Shown: positions 26,301 to 41,300 of the stretch, piece by piece
Layout: each line of letters begins with the position of its first letter
How positions within the stretch are numbered: the first letter of the stretch is position 1
NCBI GenBank assembly: GCA_029962745.1
Contig: CM057154.1
Location: 22,437,303-22,501,302, forward strand
Direction: 5' to 3'
DNA length: 64,000 nucleotides
DNA from: Echinometra lucunter
Taxonomy: Eukaryota; Echinodermata; Echinoidea; Camarodonta; Echinometridae
Program-made: the position numbers and the translations under genes
The notes under the pieces: generated by a model
The model's database searches: none
What the model was told of the DNA's origin: nothing
Seen by the model: only the letters and a program-made list of their open reading frames with translations

Positions 26301-29300
26301 TGAGTTTGATTAATTACTATCTTTTAATTGGGACGTGGCCTATTCAAAGTGTCAATCATTTCCTTTCAGCGAGGCCTAGTATGGTTGCCTAAGTTAATAA
26401 CTCCCTCCCTTTGTTCCCTAAAACCACAATGATTTTTATTAAATTTGTTTATTAAAAAAGTTCACCTCATGCAGGGAAGATAAAATGGAGTCTTATACAG
26501 CTATGCATATAAAGGACTCTTAGTAAAAACTAAATTGATCTATCTTGCAATGTCGTAAATGGCCCTTAAAATAGATATGTGGCAAATGCTCCTGAATATC
26601 CAGTACATAATTCTTTTTTCTTTTTTTTGGGGGGGGGAGGGATAATGTTGAGAAGGATTTGATCAATACCGGTATCTTTTAGCCCAGAATTCATTTCAGA
26701 CTTTTGGCACAGACTATATATTACTACTAATATTGGAAATGGACTCTCCCCCCCCCTCCTTTCTCATATGAAAAAATAAAGAAAATGATAAATGTTTGGA
26801 GTAGTTGAAGATCAGCCTACCCCCTCCCCCCCCCCCCCCTCAGTAAGGTTAGTCTACAAACTTCAGACTGTGTTAAATTCACATTAATCAAGAAGGTAAG
26901 GCTTACTCCACCTGAATGACAGACTACATATGCCACCCAGCATTATTAAAAGGATAGGTATGGAGGCAGGTCTGATGAGGCAAGTTGCTAGGGAGAGTTT
27001 TCTTGCATTTAGTGCTTTAAAACGAAAAAAAAAAAAGAAATTAAAAAAATCTTTCTCCCATGACAGTGACATGCCAAGTTCGATGATGATTGACGCAAGA
27101 CAAAATACCCTTGGCAATTTGACAAGGAAAGGGAAGGACAGACAATTTTTCTTACTACACTATGACTCAGCAATGACTTCATAAATCTGATCAATGGTAT
27201 AAAACTAAGAAAAAAGAAAAAAGAAGAAAAGATGAAATTTGGAGAGAAAAAAAAATGAGGGAGTGGGATGATTGAGGGGTGAAGCGAATTGAGCAATACG
27301 ATACTTCCGAAAATCAAGAAAAAATTCAAACATGTATGACAGTACATACAGTGTGTACATGTACAAGAGATTCACAGATCATTCTTTACATAACTAAGTG
27401 AATTTATAACTGAAATTGTGTTATTTTGGTCTCAAACATAATGCGTGGTATAAAAAATGCATGGAAAATGCAAACAATACACAAAACATTATACATTTTG
27501 TGTTTACACACGTCTTTTCATACCACAACGTTTCATGAAGCTACATTAACTCAGTTTTGCTTTTACAATTTTGCATTTAAAGGTTACGAAATGTGAACTG
27601 CCTGAAGAAAAAGGGGAAATGGATAGGAGAGTACAGTATAAAGATAAAAGTTTTAGAGATCTTAATTGTCGACTGACACTTTTCATTTGTAGTACGAGTT
27701 GTTCACGATGTTTATGTACATGTAGTATAGACCAGAAAAATTTGCTATTGGCAAGCCCATGGAAAAAAAAACCCAACAAAACATGGACGTAACACTAGTA
27801 AGTCAATGGATAAACACAGCTACTGTGTACTGCAAATCACTTTATCAAATTTTCACTGCTTCTCAAGTCAGAGGCTGACCTGACCTCGGTTGCCATGGTG
27901 ATGCATCATTTATGAAATTGCAATTAACTTCTGCATGATTTGTCTACAACACAGTTTGTTGATTGGCATAGGAGTGAATGGGGTAATGCACAGGGTACCC
28001 CCAGCTAGGGCAAGGTCAACTCTTGAAAGAGAAAAGGGTTCTGGGAGAAGATAATGTGAGGGGGTTTTGTTGTTGTATTTTTAGGTCATTTTGGAAGAAC
28101 AGCATAGTAGAAATGCCCCCCCCCCCAAAAAAAACAGATTTACTCTTCACATATCCTCATATTCAAAATAAAACAAGACACAGCTTGAGTGTTCATCCTA
28201 AACAACTGTGTACAGTCTATATACCCATTTCTGTGTATACATTGCATGTGCTTTTCAACGAGGTCGAGCTGAATCACTGTAAATGATTTCAAGACCTCAG
28301 GGTGCATTATGAATTTACGAATTTTCATTTACTTCTTCATCAATCTTTCCCAATTGTAGTGAGTTTATTTTGCATTTTGATCTCGTGACCAGAACTCATG
28401 TTTATCTTTAAAGCACTATGACTAGCATGAGAGAGAAAAAAACCCACAAACACAACAAAATGGTTGGCTCTATAGGCTCCTAAGAAAGGATCAATGCATT
28501 TTAAGGATCTATACGTGCGTAGAGCTTTAATACATGTACATGTATGTAACTGAACACTGAATTCAGAAATTTCTCAATAGATGCCTGCGAATTAATGCCG
28601 TTCCTTTCTTTTAGGAAACAAGAATGCCCTTTCAATTCAACAACAAAAGAGGATAAGAAAAAAAGGTAGCAATGGGAAACTATTTTGTTTCATAAGAACA
28701 TCTTATGTAAATGCTAGGCCAATTTATTTTTAGAATTGTTTGTTATTTACAAGCAATTGTTATAAGCCCTATTTTAAGGACAAAATTAGCAATAACCCAT
28801 GTAAATAACTAGGAGGCAATAAGAAATTAAGGAAAAGCCAAACAAACATGCCCATAAATTATTCAACTTGGCAACAAAATAGAAGAAAATAAACTGGGAA
28901 AGGTCTGAATCTTAATCAATGGACTATGAACTATTTTAATCCCATATTCATCATTCCCATGGCATCTTATGCAAAACTTTCATACTCTTAAAGGTGAAGT
29001 CCACCCCAGAAGTTTCACTGTTTCAATAAAAGGAGTTAAATATGAACAGTATTTAAAAAAAGAAATGAGCTAAATCAAATTGGCAGCACTGATGATGTCA
29101 TGTGTGAGCAGCTCTCCTTTCACTTTGTACATGAAATTTGACCATTTTCTAAATTTTCTTGGAAGTTACACATTTTCTAACCCCCATAGTCAATGTATGT
29201 TCAGAAGAATTGCTTTTTACAGAACATACTTTGACTATGGGGTGAGAAAATGTGTAACTTCCAAGAAAATTGAGAAAATGTGAAATTCCATGTACAAAGT

Positions 29301-32300
29301 GAATGGAGAACTGTTCGCATATGATGCCATCAATGCTGCCAATTTGCAGAGCCGAGAGTAATATACTAGAAAATGTAAATGAGTGTAATTTTCTTATTCT
29401 TTGACCGATTCTGCTCATTTCTTTTTTAAAATGATGTTGAAATTCATCTCCTTTCATTGAAACAGTGAAACTTCTGGGGTAGGTTTTCCCTTTAATATAT
29501 CAAAAAAGTTGTTGTTCCCAAAATATAAACAGGAGGTTAAGTTATAAACAGAAGCTAAAATACCCACACGAAATCTGAGTCAGTTTCAAAACAAGAGAGA
29601 AAGAAAAATAGGAAAAACAGGAAAAAAGTGGAAAGGTCAATATCTTTGTGAATGAACTGCTAACATTAATCTTTTTGCTCTTCCAGCCAGTCATAAAGTT
29701 TACCAAAACAGCCTAAAAAGTCAAAGGTTGAGACTGGAACAGCTCTCTCGCTTTCTCTCTTATTACTTCCTCTCTTTCTTTTCTATCTTTTTACTTTCAG
29801 TCTCCTCTTGCTCTCTTTCTGGCCCTTTTCTTTTTCTCCCTCTTTCTCTCTTCTCTTCTTCCCTATCTCCTATTCTCTCTGTTTTGTTTCATAGTCTCTG
29901 CTCTCTTTATCTCCTCTTATTCTCTGCTTTCCATCTCTACTAGTATTTTGTCAGGGCTTCTTTTTTCATTTTTTTTCATTGAATTCCCCTCTCTTAATTC
30001 CCTTTCTTGGTCTTACCTTCTTTAATCTATCTGTAGCCTCCACCCCCTTCGTTTTCTATAGATTTCCCACTCTTTTTCTATTTTTCTTGTTCTTTTGCTA
30101 ACTTCTCTTTTTGAATCCTGTTTCACCTTTCATCTTCCATTCATCCTTCTCCTGCTCCTTCATCTATTTTTCCTGTTTGTTTCTTCATCTCATCTAACTC
30201 TTTCTTCCAATATCTAAGCCCCTCTCTTTTTCTCTTCTTCATTCTTTCCATCTATCTATCTTCCTCCCTTCTTTTTTTCCTCTCTCTCTCCTTTCCCTTG
30301 GCAGCGGTGACAAAAACAGGATTTAGCGGAAGCAGGTGTCCGCTAGCGATAGAACCACCCAGTATCCCCTGCACACTTATCAAATTCCCTCACTCCAAAC
30401 AGACCTCATTATGCCAAAACAACCAACCAATCATGTCACTCCATTATAGTCTGCATGTGCAGACTCTACAAGTATCTTGACAATTCCATAAAAAAATAAA
30501 TAAGTGTTTTCATTTCAAACCTCTATTAAAATTCTTCATTTTGATGATGGCAATATTCATTTACTAGCTACAAAAAAGGACTATATGGAGCGTGGACTAC
30601 ATAGTCTAACCATTCAGACCCTCTTTTGTGTGTTACGGCTATTAAAACGGGCTGTTCAGATAAACTAGCACTATTCACCCTTGCCCAAGTTCACAAGCTT
30701 TCATAACCATTATTGCTTGCTAGTCTTGGGTCACAGCCAGGGATGTGAAAATGTTTCATGTACACAAGCTGGCTGCAAATAATGCAGATCGTTACAGAGT
30801 ATGTAGACTACAAATTCTTTATGAGCCAAAACATAAAATCTAGATACATGTACAAAATGAAACCACCATCAGAAGTTGAATGACTCAATCAGAAACAACA
30901 TCATTCACTTCAAAGTAAAGTTCAAGTTACATCATAACCACATTAATAGCATATAGAAAGTTAAATGAATAATAATAAAAAAATTACAGGCTTTAATAAT
31001 TGCACTGAACATGCATGCCCAGTTCACTACATGTATATCACTTTTTCTTTTAAATGTATGGATCAAAGCAGCTCAACCGCCCCCCCCCCCCTCCCGAGGA
31101 AGAAGAAGCAGAAGATAAAGAAGAGGAGGAAGCAGAAGAAGAAGAAGAAGAAGAAGAAGAAGAAGAAGAAGAAGAAGAAGAAGAAGAAGAAGAAGGAGGA
31201 GGAGGAGGAGGAGGAGAAATACAAGAAGAAGGAGAAGAAAAGATGATTACATGTATCTATATCATGGGGCTCTTGGGCTCTTGGGCTCTTGGAGAGAGAA
31301 CTGTTTAATAAGATTGCTTGTTTTTATCACTCATCTATAGATAGAAGATGGTTGTAATGGGTTACAGGTTCATCTGGTGGATCTGTAACTATTTGGGCAG
31401 GTGTGGCAGGCATGTTTCACTCATTTGTCCAAATCAAGATGATTTAGAAGTGAATACAGCCATAATACGATGACTCTACCAGATGTTTTACCAATCTTTC
31501 CTTGAACTTAACTTTGGCCTGAGGTAACCCTCAGGCTGAAGTTAACCCTGATCATCCTCTAAATACTGGCTTATTCTCACTATACTATCCCCTTAAAAAT
31601 TCATGTTTTGATCTATCATTCTCTCTCAAGTAGTTGTAAATGATAGGTAATTAGAAATATGGTATCAATTTCTTCTAGATACGAGGAAATCTCAAAACTG
31701 AATTGTATAATTATTGTTTTCAAAAATAAAAATATATTGTCATGTTTTGGACATTGAAAGTTAAAAACAATTTTCTATTTTTTCCACCTTACATCTTCAG
31801 ACAATTCTTCAGAGGTGTCCCAACTCCCCCCCCCCCCCCCCGCTATCATGCTTTTATCCATGACATCATATTGCCATGCTAAAAATATTTCTTCTTTATA
31901 AAAGATAACAATGCAATTCACCTCCAAGGATTCCAGGAGTCTCTCCCTCCCCTGCATCTTTTGCCTCTAATCATTCCTTAAATAACATCTTAATATTTTC
32001 TGATATTCTAAATCGTCTGCTTTCCTATTTAGTTTTGAAGAATATGTTTGAAAAGAAGTACCTGTATGAGTGGAAAAAAGAATATATCCTACATGTACTT
32101 TACAGCCATAGAACTGTACAGTAACTATAGTTCATGAAAAAGAAACCTGCAGTAATCCCCCCAAAAGCAGTTCAAAATACTGCATTAAAGGAAAAAAGGG
32201 TAGCTCTATTCTACATGTAATTTCTTTCAAACACTTTTAAAAAATAAAACATTTAAGAACCATCTTTTTTCTATTCCATCAAATCTTATCTTGTACTAGC

Positions 32301-35300
32301 ATTTGTTCTAGTTTTCCTATCACTCTCTGCCTCTCTCCAATTTTTTTTCAGTCTATTTCTATTTCACTCTTGTTCCTTTTCTATTCTGGATGAGGATAGA
32401 AGCGCTAGACAGGAGGTACACCTCTAACTAAACTCACTTATTGGATCAAATTTAGCCCCTATAATCAAAAACATCCCAGTGGAAATCCTGTCGGCCATTT
32501 TGTAGGCATCCTACACTGCTGCTGCTGCTATCGCAGGGCAATTGAAACAAGGACACGCGTAACTACGGCTTCTGCTGCAAGTTTCCCCGTTCCAAAAGCG
32601 AGAGCAGGCCCCGTCTGATCTGAACGCCAGATATGGGCATAACGGATAGTGACTTACATCTCTATTCCTACAGCCAACCATCAATGACTTCTGTCATTAA
32701 TTGCAGGTTTTTAGAGGACGTTTTCAATTTCTTGCTCTGTTTATAGCCAGCGATTGCTAGTCTCCTATATACAAACTTTATAAAGAGTACAATTTTCACC
32801 AGCTATTGGAACATACTGCATAACTTCTTTAGCACAAGGCTAAATATTCTAAAAAGCTTAATTTCACCAATTAAATTGCTATGAGATTGATACGGTAAGG
32901 TGAAAGTAACTGAATAATATCAATAAGCAGCTTAGTTAGTGTTTTACTGCCATTACTATTAGGGCTTAATAGAAGTTGTTAATAAAAATCTAGACATTTA
33001 TTAACTGTCAAATAATTACAAATGTGTCTGTTGTAAAGATTCCTGGATTTTAGCACAAAGGCTTTAATTATGATTTATATTCTATTTGCATAATATACAT
33101 ATCTAAAGTTATTCCTGAACCATTCTACAGTGTAAACTGCAAATATGATTTCAATTAATATGCCATTCAAAGCCATAATCAGGCTCTGAAAGCTTGAAAG
33201 TGACCCACGATATAACATTTATTTAGCATGTAAGCACTTCAAGTGGTTAAGACTTTTAAATTAAAATAAAATTCAGAGTTCATGATAATGTTACAAAGAC
33301 CTTTCAAAACTGAAACCTTGTGATATCTTGTTACATTTAGGTCAAAACGTGCTTGAAATCATTTGCTTTTTGATCCTCCTGGCAAAATGCCTGTGGGTAA
33401 CGGTGTTTTGTTATGGCATTGGAATTAGTTCAGAAGTGCTGGCCCATCACATGTCCAACTATTTAATCACGCTGGATTAAAAAGTTTTGGCAAAGGGTGT
33501 CAGCCATCCCACATGGTGCATGAATGTATGTCTACAATCAACTTACATAAACATGTCATGTACAGTAGTTTAATACCATGTACATGTATCTATCAGTCTA
33601 TATACAGTGTTACACCATGTGCTAAACTTCCTAAAGATTTGGAATTGTACATTAACCAGTAGCAGTCTTCTTTCAGTGACATTTCTGCAGTATCATTTAA
33701 TCTAGAATGCGGGGAATCGCAGCAGAAAGAAAAAGTCAGTCCATTTCTATTACTATTAGATGTTCTGCTCACAAATATGAGTGATTGTAACTAATCATTA
33801 AAATATTTAAATTGGCAACACAGTGTAAAATATATATAATCACTTTTATGTGAGAAAATTGGCAATTTTTCTTCTTAATATTGCAATTTTCAGTCACATT
33901 GTTTCATTTAATAAACATTCTATTCTTTTTCAGATTATGTAAGAGTGGAGAAAAAGAAAACTGATTTGAAAATCAAGCAGAGAGAGAAATTTCTGAATGC
34001 TTATCTGTAATTAGTTTCCCCCTTCCAGAGCCTCCCCCTAAAAATATGGAGTGCTCATTATTTCTGTGATGTTATTACAATGCCAAATACACTGTTATGT
34101 ACTTTTAGCTAAGATACATGTATCATTAATGGAAACAGCAAAAGACTATGGAACTCGTTGACTACTGAATTTTTGTCTGATTTTAATGAAAGTTTACTAA
34201 AGGGACTGTCCAATTAATGGGTTAAGTTTCCTTTAACTCGCATAAATCTGCTTTAATTTTAACTATAAAATTTGCCATCATATCAGTGAGCATTCCTTAT
34301 ATTAATGTTTACACACTGTTTATATATATTTTTTTCCAGTCCACCAAAATTCTCTTGAAGTTTTCCAGGGCTATAACATACTAACAATCTCCAAACATAG
34401 GTTTGAATTGTGCAATGCATATGCTCAATTTTGTGTCAGCAACTTGCAAATTGAAGTACATATTAAGCACATTCAAGTTTTCACATCACCATTAACAGTC
34501 CCATATACCCCATTCTGTGTAAGCAGTGAAACCTACCTATGGGGCTCCCTGAGAGTTCGTCTGGCAGCTCAAAACCTGTGGGAACTTCTTGTGCCTTTGG
34601 TTCGGTTTTGATTCTCAACGCCTCCGGACCGCCAATCATAATGTTATACCTCGTCAGCTCCTTAGACAGCAGACCGTCGGGGTACCCAAGCTTTTAAAGA
34701 AGAAAAAAAAAATAGAAAATTTGCAATACCACCTTTTAAAGAAAGAAAATAGAGAATTTACGATACCTCCTTTTAAAAAAGAAAAGAGAATTTACGATAA
34801 CTCCTTTTAAAGAAAGAAAATAGAGAATTTACGATAACTCCTTTTAAAGAAAAAAAGAGAGAATTTATAATTCCTTTTGAAGAAAAAAAATTCATAACTT
34901 CTTTTAAAGAAAGAAAACAAAGAGTGTATGATAACTCATTTAAAAGTTGGTACTAATGAGGGGAATAAAGTAAATGAGAAAGGTATAATGATCTCAAACC
35001 AGTCCTGAACTCTTCAAACAACAACTCAAAACATACCTATTCTGTGTGGCTTACAACAGTTAATCATTTACCCCTAGAAGAATATGTCATGTACATATGT
35101 ATCTCTGTAATCTTACTTTCTCCCGTAAGTTGGGTAAAAATAACCAAGCATTTAACACTATGTTCTGCTAGGGCTTGCATTAAATGTTGTTATAATTTGT
35201 AATTTATTTGTATGCTGATTTTTGCCGTCAATTGTAAAGCGCATTGAGAATTCTTTCCGAGTTGAAATGCGCTATATATATAAAAGCATTATATGATCAT

Positions 35301-38300
35301 TATTATTATTAATGTAAAAACACGTGAAAAGAGAGAGAGAGAGAGGGAGAGGGAGAAAAGAAGAAACATGGCTGAAGGACAAAATGTCAACATAAGGTAA
35401 TGAGGGACATGACTTCACATTCATATTGTGTGGAAACAAACAACATTTTTTTTTTCAACTAACAGTAATAATATTTGCATATCATAGATGTAATTACTTT
35501 TTTGTGTCGTGGGCACACACAACATCCTTGCGGTTTAAAAAAAAAAGGGGATCGAGAAGTCTGATATTGGGAGATTGAGAGAGGAAAAGGAAATAGAAAA
35601 ATAGCTTGGTTGCCAAAGTAATGTTCTGTAAACAGTGTCAATTCAATTTCAATAAACTTAGCACTTATGAACTAATATGCAATAATAAATGTGTTTAACC
35701 CTTACAGTGTCTGATTTCAGTGACAATTTTTGCAGTATCTTCTGATACAGAATGCTGGGAGTTATACATGAACATCACAGAATTTTGAGGATACTTTCAC
35801 TGCAGTATGTTATACTGTTTACAAATAAGAGTGATTTGATTGTATTATTATTACTCACCTCTCTAAACTGGCAAATGAGTGTAACATAAATTCATTTTCA
35901 TCATTTTCTTTAATGTTTGATGATTTAACAATGATTTATGCTCACGATTGCTTTTAAATTATTTTGATATTTGTTTTCAAACATTGACTTGTTTTTGTTA
36001 TTCTAATGTTTTCTGGTTTGAATTGTATTTTCTAAAACTTCTTATTCTGTTAGGCTTTTTTGTATGATATAGGCTATTTTGTATGATATAGGCTAATTCT
36101 GTGCTATTGATTATTTACAATACTATGGATTAATTTTATAAATGTAACTGTATATGTATATTATGTGGACAGGGCCCTTGTGGGAAGCAGTTCTGTAACT
36201 GACAATGCTACCCTGTGTAAATAAAACAGCAAATAAATAAATAAATAAAACAAATAAATAAGTTCTATAAAGAATAATGTCAATCCTCCATAAGCCCATA
36301 ACATGGAACATCTAGGTCAGTAAGTTATCTCTTTACATATAAGCCCTACTGCCAACTTTGGTATAGCTGTTTGATCATCGCAGATGCAGATAAAATCTCA
36401 TTTCTCCTGGAGGCTGAACCAGTACAAAAAAAATCATTCAACATCAACAAAACTTGCCAGGAGTTTGCATCCTTGGACTAAAATGGTCTTAACCACTATT
36501 CATTGTTACAAAGTTGGCTCCCACCACATCATATGTACATGTATACCTCCAATCACCTGGAGGCAAGGCAAGTCTGTCCGATGTCAATGTACTTTTCATG
36601 CTTGAGGACATTACTACTGAATACAACATTTGGATAACATGTAAGTGGACTCCCTATGTTGTGATTGACAGCACATGGCAATGATTGTTATTTTGGTGCC
36701 AGTGGTTTACCATACGGTAATGGTGGGGGGGGGGGGGGATCTAGTGATGGCCAGGTTGCTGTTAATCATACAGCAACCTGTAGAGGTGCCGTAGTCGAAA
36801 GGTATAAGGCGCTTGAATGGAGACGCATAAGTCTGGGGTTCGATCCCTGGCATGGCCCTTGAGCAAGGCATTTTATCTACACTGCTGTTTTATCATATAT
36901 CAAAATAAAATAATGTGTTATGTGCATATTGATACCAACTTATGCTTGTGGTGTTTAAAAAGAAAAGAAACAATACTTGTCTAATATACAGCCACTTAAT
37001 GTATGTTCAATCTTTCTCTCTTAGCGAGTATAATACCAATGTTTGGTTTCATTATAACTACAATGTACTGTGATAATACATTTCCTTCTGTAGGCAACGA
37101 TATACCCAGCCATTTTTTCCTTGCAATGTTTACAACATCCCCCTCCCCCCCCCCCCAAAAAAAAACTTATTACATTTCATTTCACAATGTAATCTTTTGG
37201 GATTTCACCTGAAAAATGTTTAGGGCATGTAATGTTGTCGTAAACATGGCCTGGAGTTGCAATATACAGTAGTAGCCTACACTAGGAAATGTACTGTCAC
37301 AATAGTAATAATGAAACCAAAAATTGCCATTAAAAGGAAAAGACAAGGATCATATATGCAGACCCAACACCCCTAATCAACAATTAATCAATGGCAGACC
37401 AAAGAAATAATTACATTACAGTAATGTTTTAGCCTATATAATTGCTCAAATTTGGCCTTTGTTTGATGGTTTGAATGGATGTATGAAAGCCTAAAGTATA
37501 GGACTACCAGTAAGCATCACCAGTAATAGTTACAAGTATTTTGTAAGCCTTATATTATATTACTTCAAAAGGGCCATAATTTTGTCAATTGCTGGCTACA
37601 TAATTTGAAAACAGTTTAGAAGCAGTTTGGTAACATGAATGGTAATCTAAATTTATACCTCTCATACCTTAAAATTATAACACAGGGCTAATTACATACA
37701 GATTTAAATGTTTTGATCTGGCCCCCTACGGAACAAAATTAGTGTGTAGCTCCCATATGTAAATACATGTAAATGTGTAGGCTAAGCCTAGTGTACATGT
37801 ACAAGTTGAAGCAGGACCTCTTTAGGCCTAAATAAATGCATGGAATATTGTATCCTCATCATCACAAGGGAGAAAGCACGTGATGAAATCCAGCCCAGTG
37901 AGGCTCTAGCTATAAGCATCGGCCTTTCTACGCTATCAAACGAGGATTAGGCCTGTGGTCATCCATCAACACAGCAAAACAAATGGTGTAAAAAAGAGAT
38001 GACTTCGATAATACCACAAAGTGAGGAAAAAGTGGTCAAATAAAGGGGCAATACCATGCAGCAATACATGCAATACTACTTCCGTGCATGCATGTAAACC
38101 TGTTGCCTAATAGATATTACATTTAAATGCAGACACTTTTCAGCATTGTTGACACAATAATGTATTCATCAATACCATCTGATTTCTTTTCGGAAAACTG
38201 ATAGTTCCCATTTTTTGTTTTTTTATACAATGCATGCAGCAATGAACTGTGCATGTTAAGTCTTTCTACAGACATTTTTATAACAGAAAGGTACAGCCTG

Positions 38301-41300
38301 TTTCAACTTGAAGGGGTCTCTTTGCTCCCCTTTTAAACCTGCTTTTCAAGCTGCTTGCCCCTCTCTCTCTCCCCATGCATCTCCCTGTTCTCCGCCACTA
38401 GTTTTTATTATTCTGAAACAAAAATCGCAATGTATTTACATCCGGACTACAGTCATTCCTCAACTGGTTTTACCGACTCACTGGCATAATACTACATGTA
38501 CATGTATGTACACAGACTGAAGATGAATAGCAATGATCATAATAATAACACCACAGGTTTTTAAACAGTTTTTGTCCAGTCTGCTATTTTGTGGTAGTGT
38601 CAAAAACCTCCAATGAAACATGTGTTATCAGTACATAATTATCACAAATTTGTTGTGTCATTACTTCAATAGTCCTTGAAACATACATCTAATAATTTTC
38701 AATCAAAAAACAATGTTAATTACATGTAGGCCTATACATGTATATGGTATGCAACAGGTAGAGTTAGTAAGCAGGTGACAGAGTTTCTTTCTTTCTTTCT
38801 CTCTCTCTCTCTCTGTCTTTTACACAATACAAGTGGATGAAAACGAAGTGAATGCACCATCAAAACACACACATGTATGTTGGTGAACTACATGTACAGG
38901 TATATCTTTGTATTATGATACATTTAAGTAAAGAATAAAAAGAATCAATTAGTTACTCTTGGAGATCTAAAATGGACTGGTCTGTTCTACAATTACTGCT
39001 ACGCACCTCTGTGTAGTATAATAAGAGAAAATGCTTCTTTAATCCGTTAAAGTATCCAAATCCTGATCAAAAGTGGAGAAAAACTTCTCAAATATCCAAG
39101 AAAAAGGTTGAAAATGGGATCGCTTTCAAAACAGTGGCTGGATCGCGGCAAACACCATGTATGCAATCCAGTAATAATTCCCAACGGAGAAATAAAAAAG
39201 GGCTATCTCAACGTGCACAGTGATGGGGTCAGAAGCATGCGCCACTGATAAAAGTTTGCAAGAGTTTTAACCTCTCAGAGAACTTGATCCATCCAATGTA
39301 ACAAACAAGTCTTTACGCAGCCAGCCCCTCATGAATCACCCCCGTCTCTCATTGGTCTAACCTTAATTGGCATTTGTCAGCCTGTATGCAAATGAGGCCC
39401 AACTGTTTCAGGACTGCTCCATTGTTCCCACAGAGGGGGGAACTAACAAAGAGACTGAGGGAGTCTTTTGTGCTGTGATTAGCCAGGGGGAAATCGCCAC
39501 TTTCCTGCGATCACACCTAATTTACACTACCCTATTTATGGACAGGAAACTTCTCTTTAGCATTCTATAGAGAACAAGAAAAGACAGTGATACCCAATGC
39601 CTAACCAATCTGAAAATCTTTATTGAATAGTTTAGCCCAACAACAATAACGCCACATCATGGTGGAGTTATCAGTGGGCCCAGCATTGTTTTTTTGACGC
39701 TGTGCTGTTCTGCTAATGAGCGGATCACAGCCATGATGAAAACCCCCATTCATAGAATAGTTGTGGCTTAGCACTCTCAATTACTCACTTTACCAAAAAT
39801 TAATGTTGCCACACGCCACACATATAGGAGTAGGCCTACATTATAATGCACTAGCCTGCACACTGTATGTTTATTCTACATAAAATTCAGATCATGCAAT
39901 GCTTAGAGTAATAACATCTGCAAGTTGTATTATCCCTCTTTCCCTTCACACAATTCATGATCTGCATTTGTTTCTCATTGACCAACAAAGCACTAGGAGC
40001 ATTACTTTGTCAAATCGGTCAACAACTTCTTAATGAGAAAAACTGATATTAGGAAAGAAAGTACATTCAGAAATTTATTTAGGTTCAAGCTCACGAGGAA
40101 AGCATTGCACTGTGCATTGTATTTCCCATGCCATATCCTGTCATGTTATACTAAAACATCTGTTAAATGACTTTATCCAAGTTTAGCTAGGAAAAAAACT
40201 GTCATATTAATGAAGGCTTTATTGTTTAATTTGGTGATTCTCAAAGTGACTTTAACCCATTCGTGACAGAGGTCCACATTTTGTGGTTTGACCTAATAAC
40301 TTTTGATGCAGAGCCCTAAACATTATACCAAATACATGAGCAGAAAGAGCAAAAAATTCTACACAGACTGTGCCCATTTTGGTTGCATCAATATTCGTTG
40401 TTTGATGCTGAAATTTTTTAAAATGAAAATAAGCCTTAAAATCCTTAATTTGGCAATGTGATAGAAAGTTTAAAACCACCTTTTTCCCCTGCAAATTGGC
40501 AACTTTTTGACTTCTCATCATAATTTCTGTCAACTTATATTAATTTCAGATACATGATGTTTTATAAAAAAAATGTAGCAATAAAATAAAAATGTTGGTG
40601 TTGCCAATTTGAAGAATAAAAGCTGATCAAATTAGGCTTTAAATAATTCCTGTCACGAATGGGTTAAAACTATGAATGGAAAGATGATACATGTACATGT
40701 ATCTCTAAGGATCCAGTTTCTCTGCTCAGCCATTTGTTTTGTACATGTAACAACTAACCAACTCAATACACCTGTTTAACTAAGCATAGTGGCTGAACAA
40801 AAGTTTCCCCTAACAACTAAGAAGGTTGCAAGAGACTTGCCTGACATAGCAACAACCAATGTATGCAAACTGGATTCCATATAACTATTTGCATGCCATT
40901 ATGGTGAATAGGTGAACTGAATAGTTGGTTACCAAGGCCCAAAGGGCTCTGGAGTGAAACATGCACAAATTTGAATACATAAGTAAACAGGTCTATTACA
41001 TGTACTCTACATGTTCATGTATGATTCCTTTTCTTTTCCATTGCAACATAATAACATATGTTTCTTATTTCTGTCTTCAGTCATTAATGCTGGTTCTATA
41101 CCAGTTCTTTAACCATGGATCTCTTAAAGAATTTGCAAATCATGGTCACAAATCTGCAGAAATGGCATTTTTTTTATAGTTCAGTGATGAAGAAAACAAG
41201 AAAGATGAATTCTGCAAATTTGTGCCCATGATTTTCACATCGCTTGAGAGATACATGTAGATAGTTAAAACAAACTGTGGCATGAATGGCCTGCCATAGT

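Larger units (their letters stand above)
19260..34536 (-). other. ets1/2: ets1/2 intron 2
   Basis: This 15.3-kb phase-1 intron separates the N-terminal exon from the PNT exons. It holds GA-type microsatellites (21397-21530, 23269-23321), foldback elements (21821-22190, 23992-24138, 25753-25899, 28991-29493), a decayed LINE end (24585-24985), a pyrimidine-rich tract (29733-30300) and a GAA/GGA tract (31090-31230). Candidate regulatory islands lie near 25.15-25.40, 30.30-30.42 and 32.45-32.66 kb. No additional coding exon was recognised. Confidence 0.85.

Noticed and set aside
30965..31308. Lys-rich and Glu-rich ORFs
   Set aside because: Translations of a GAA/GGA microsatellite.
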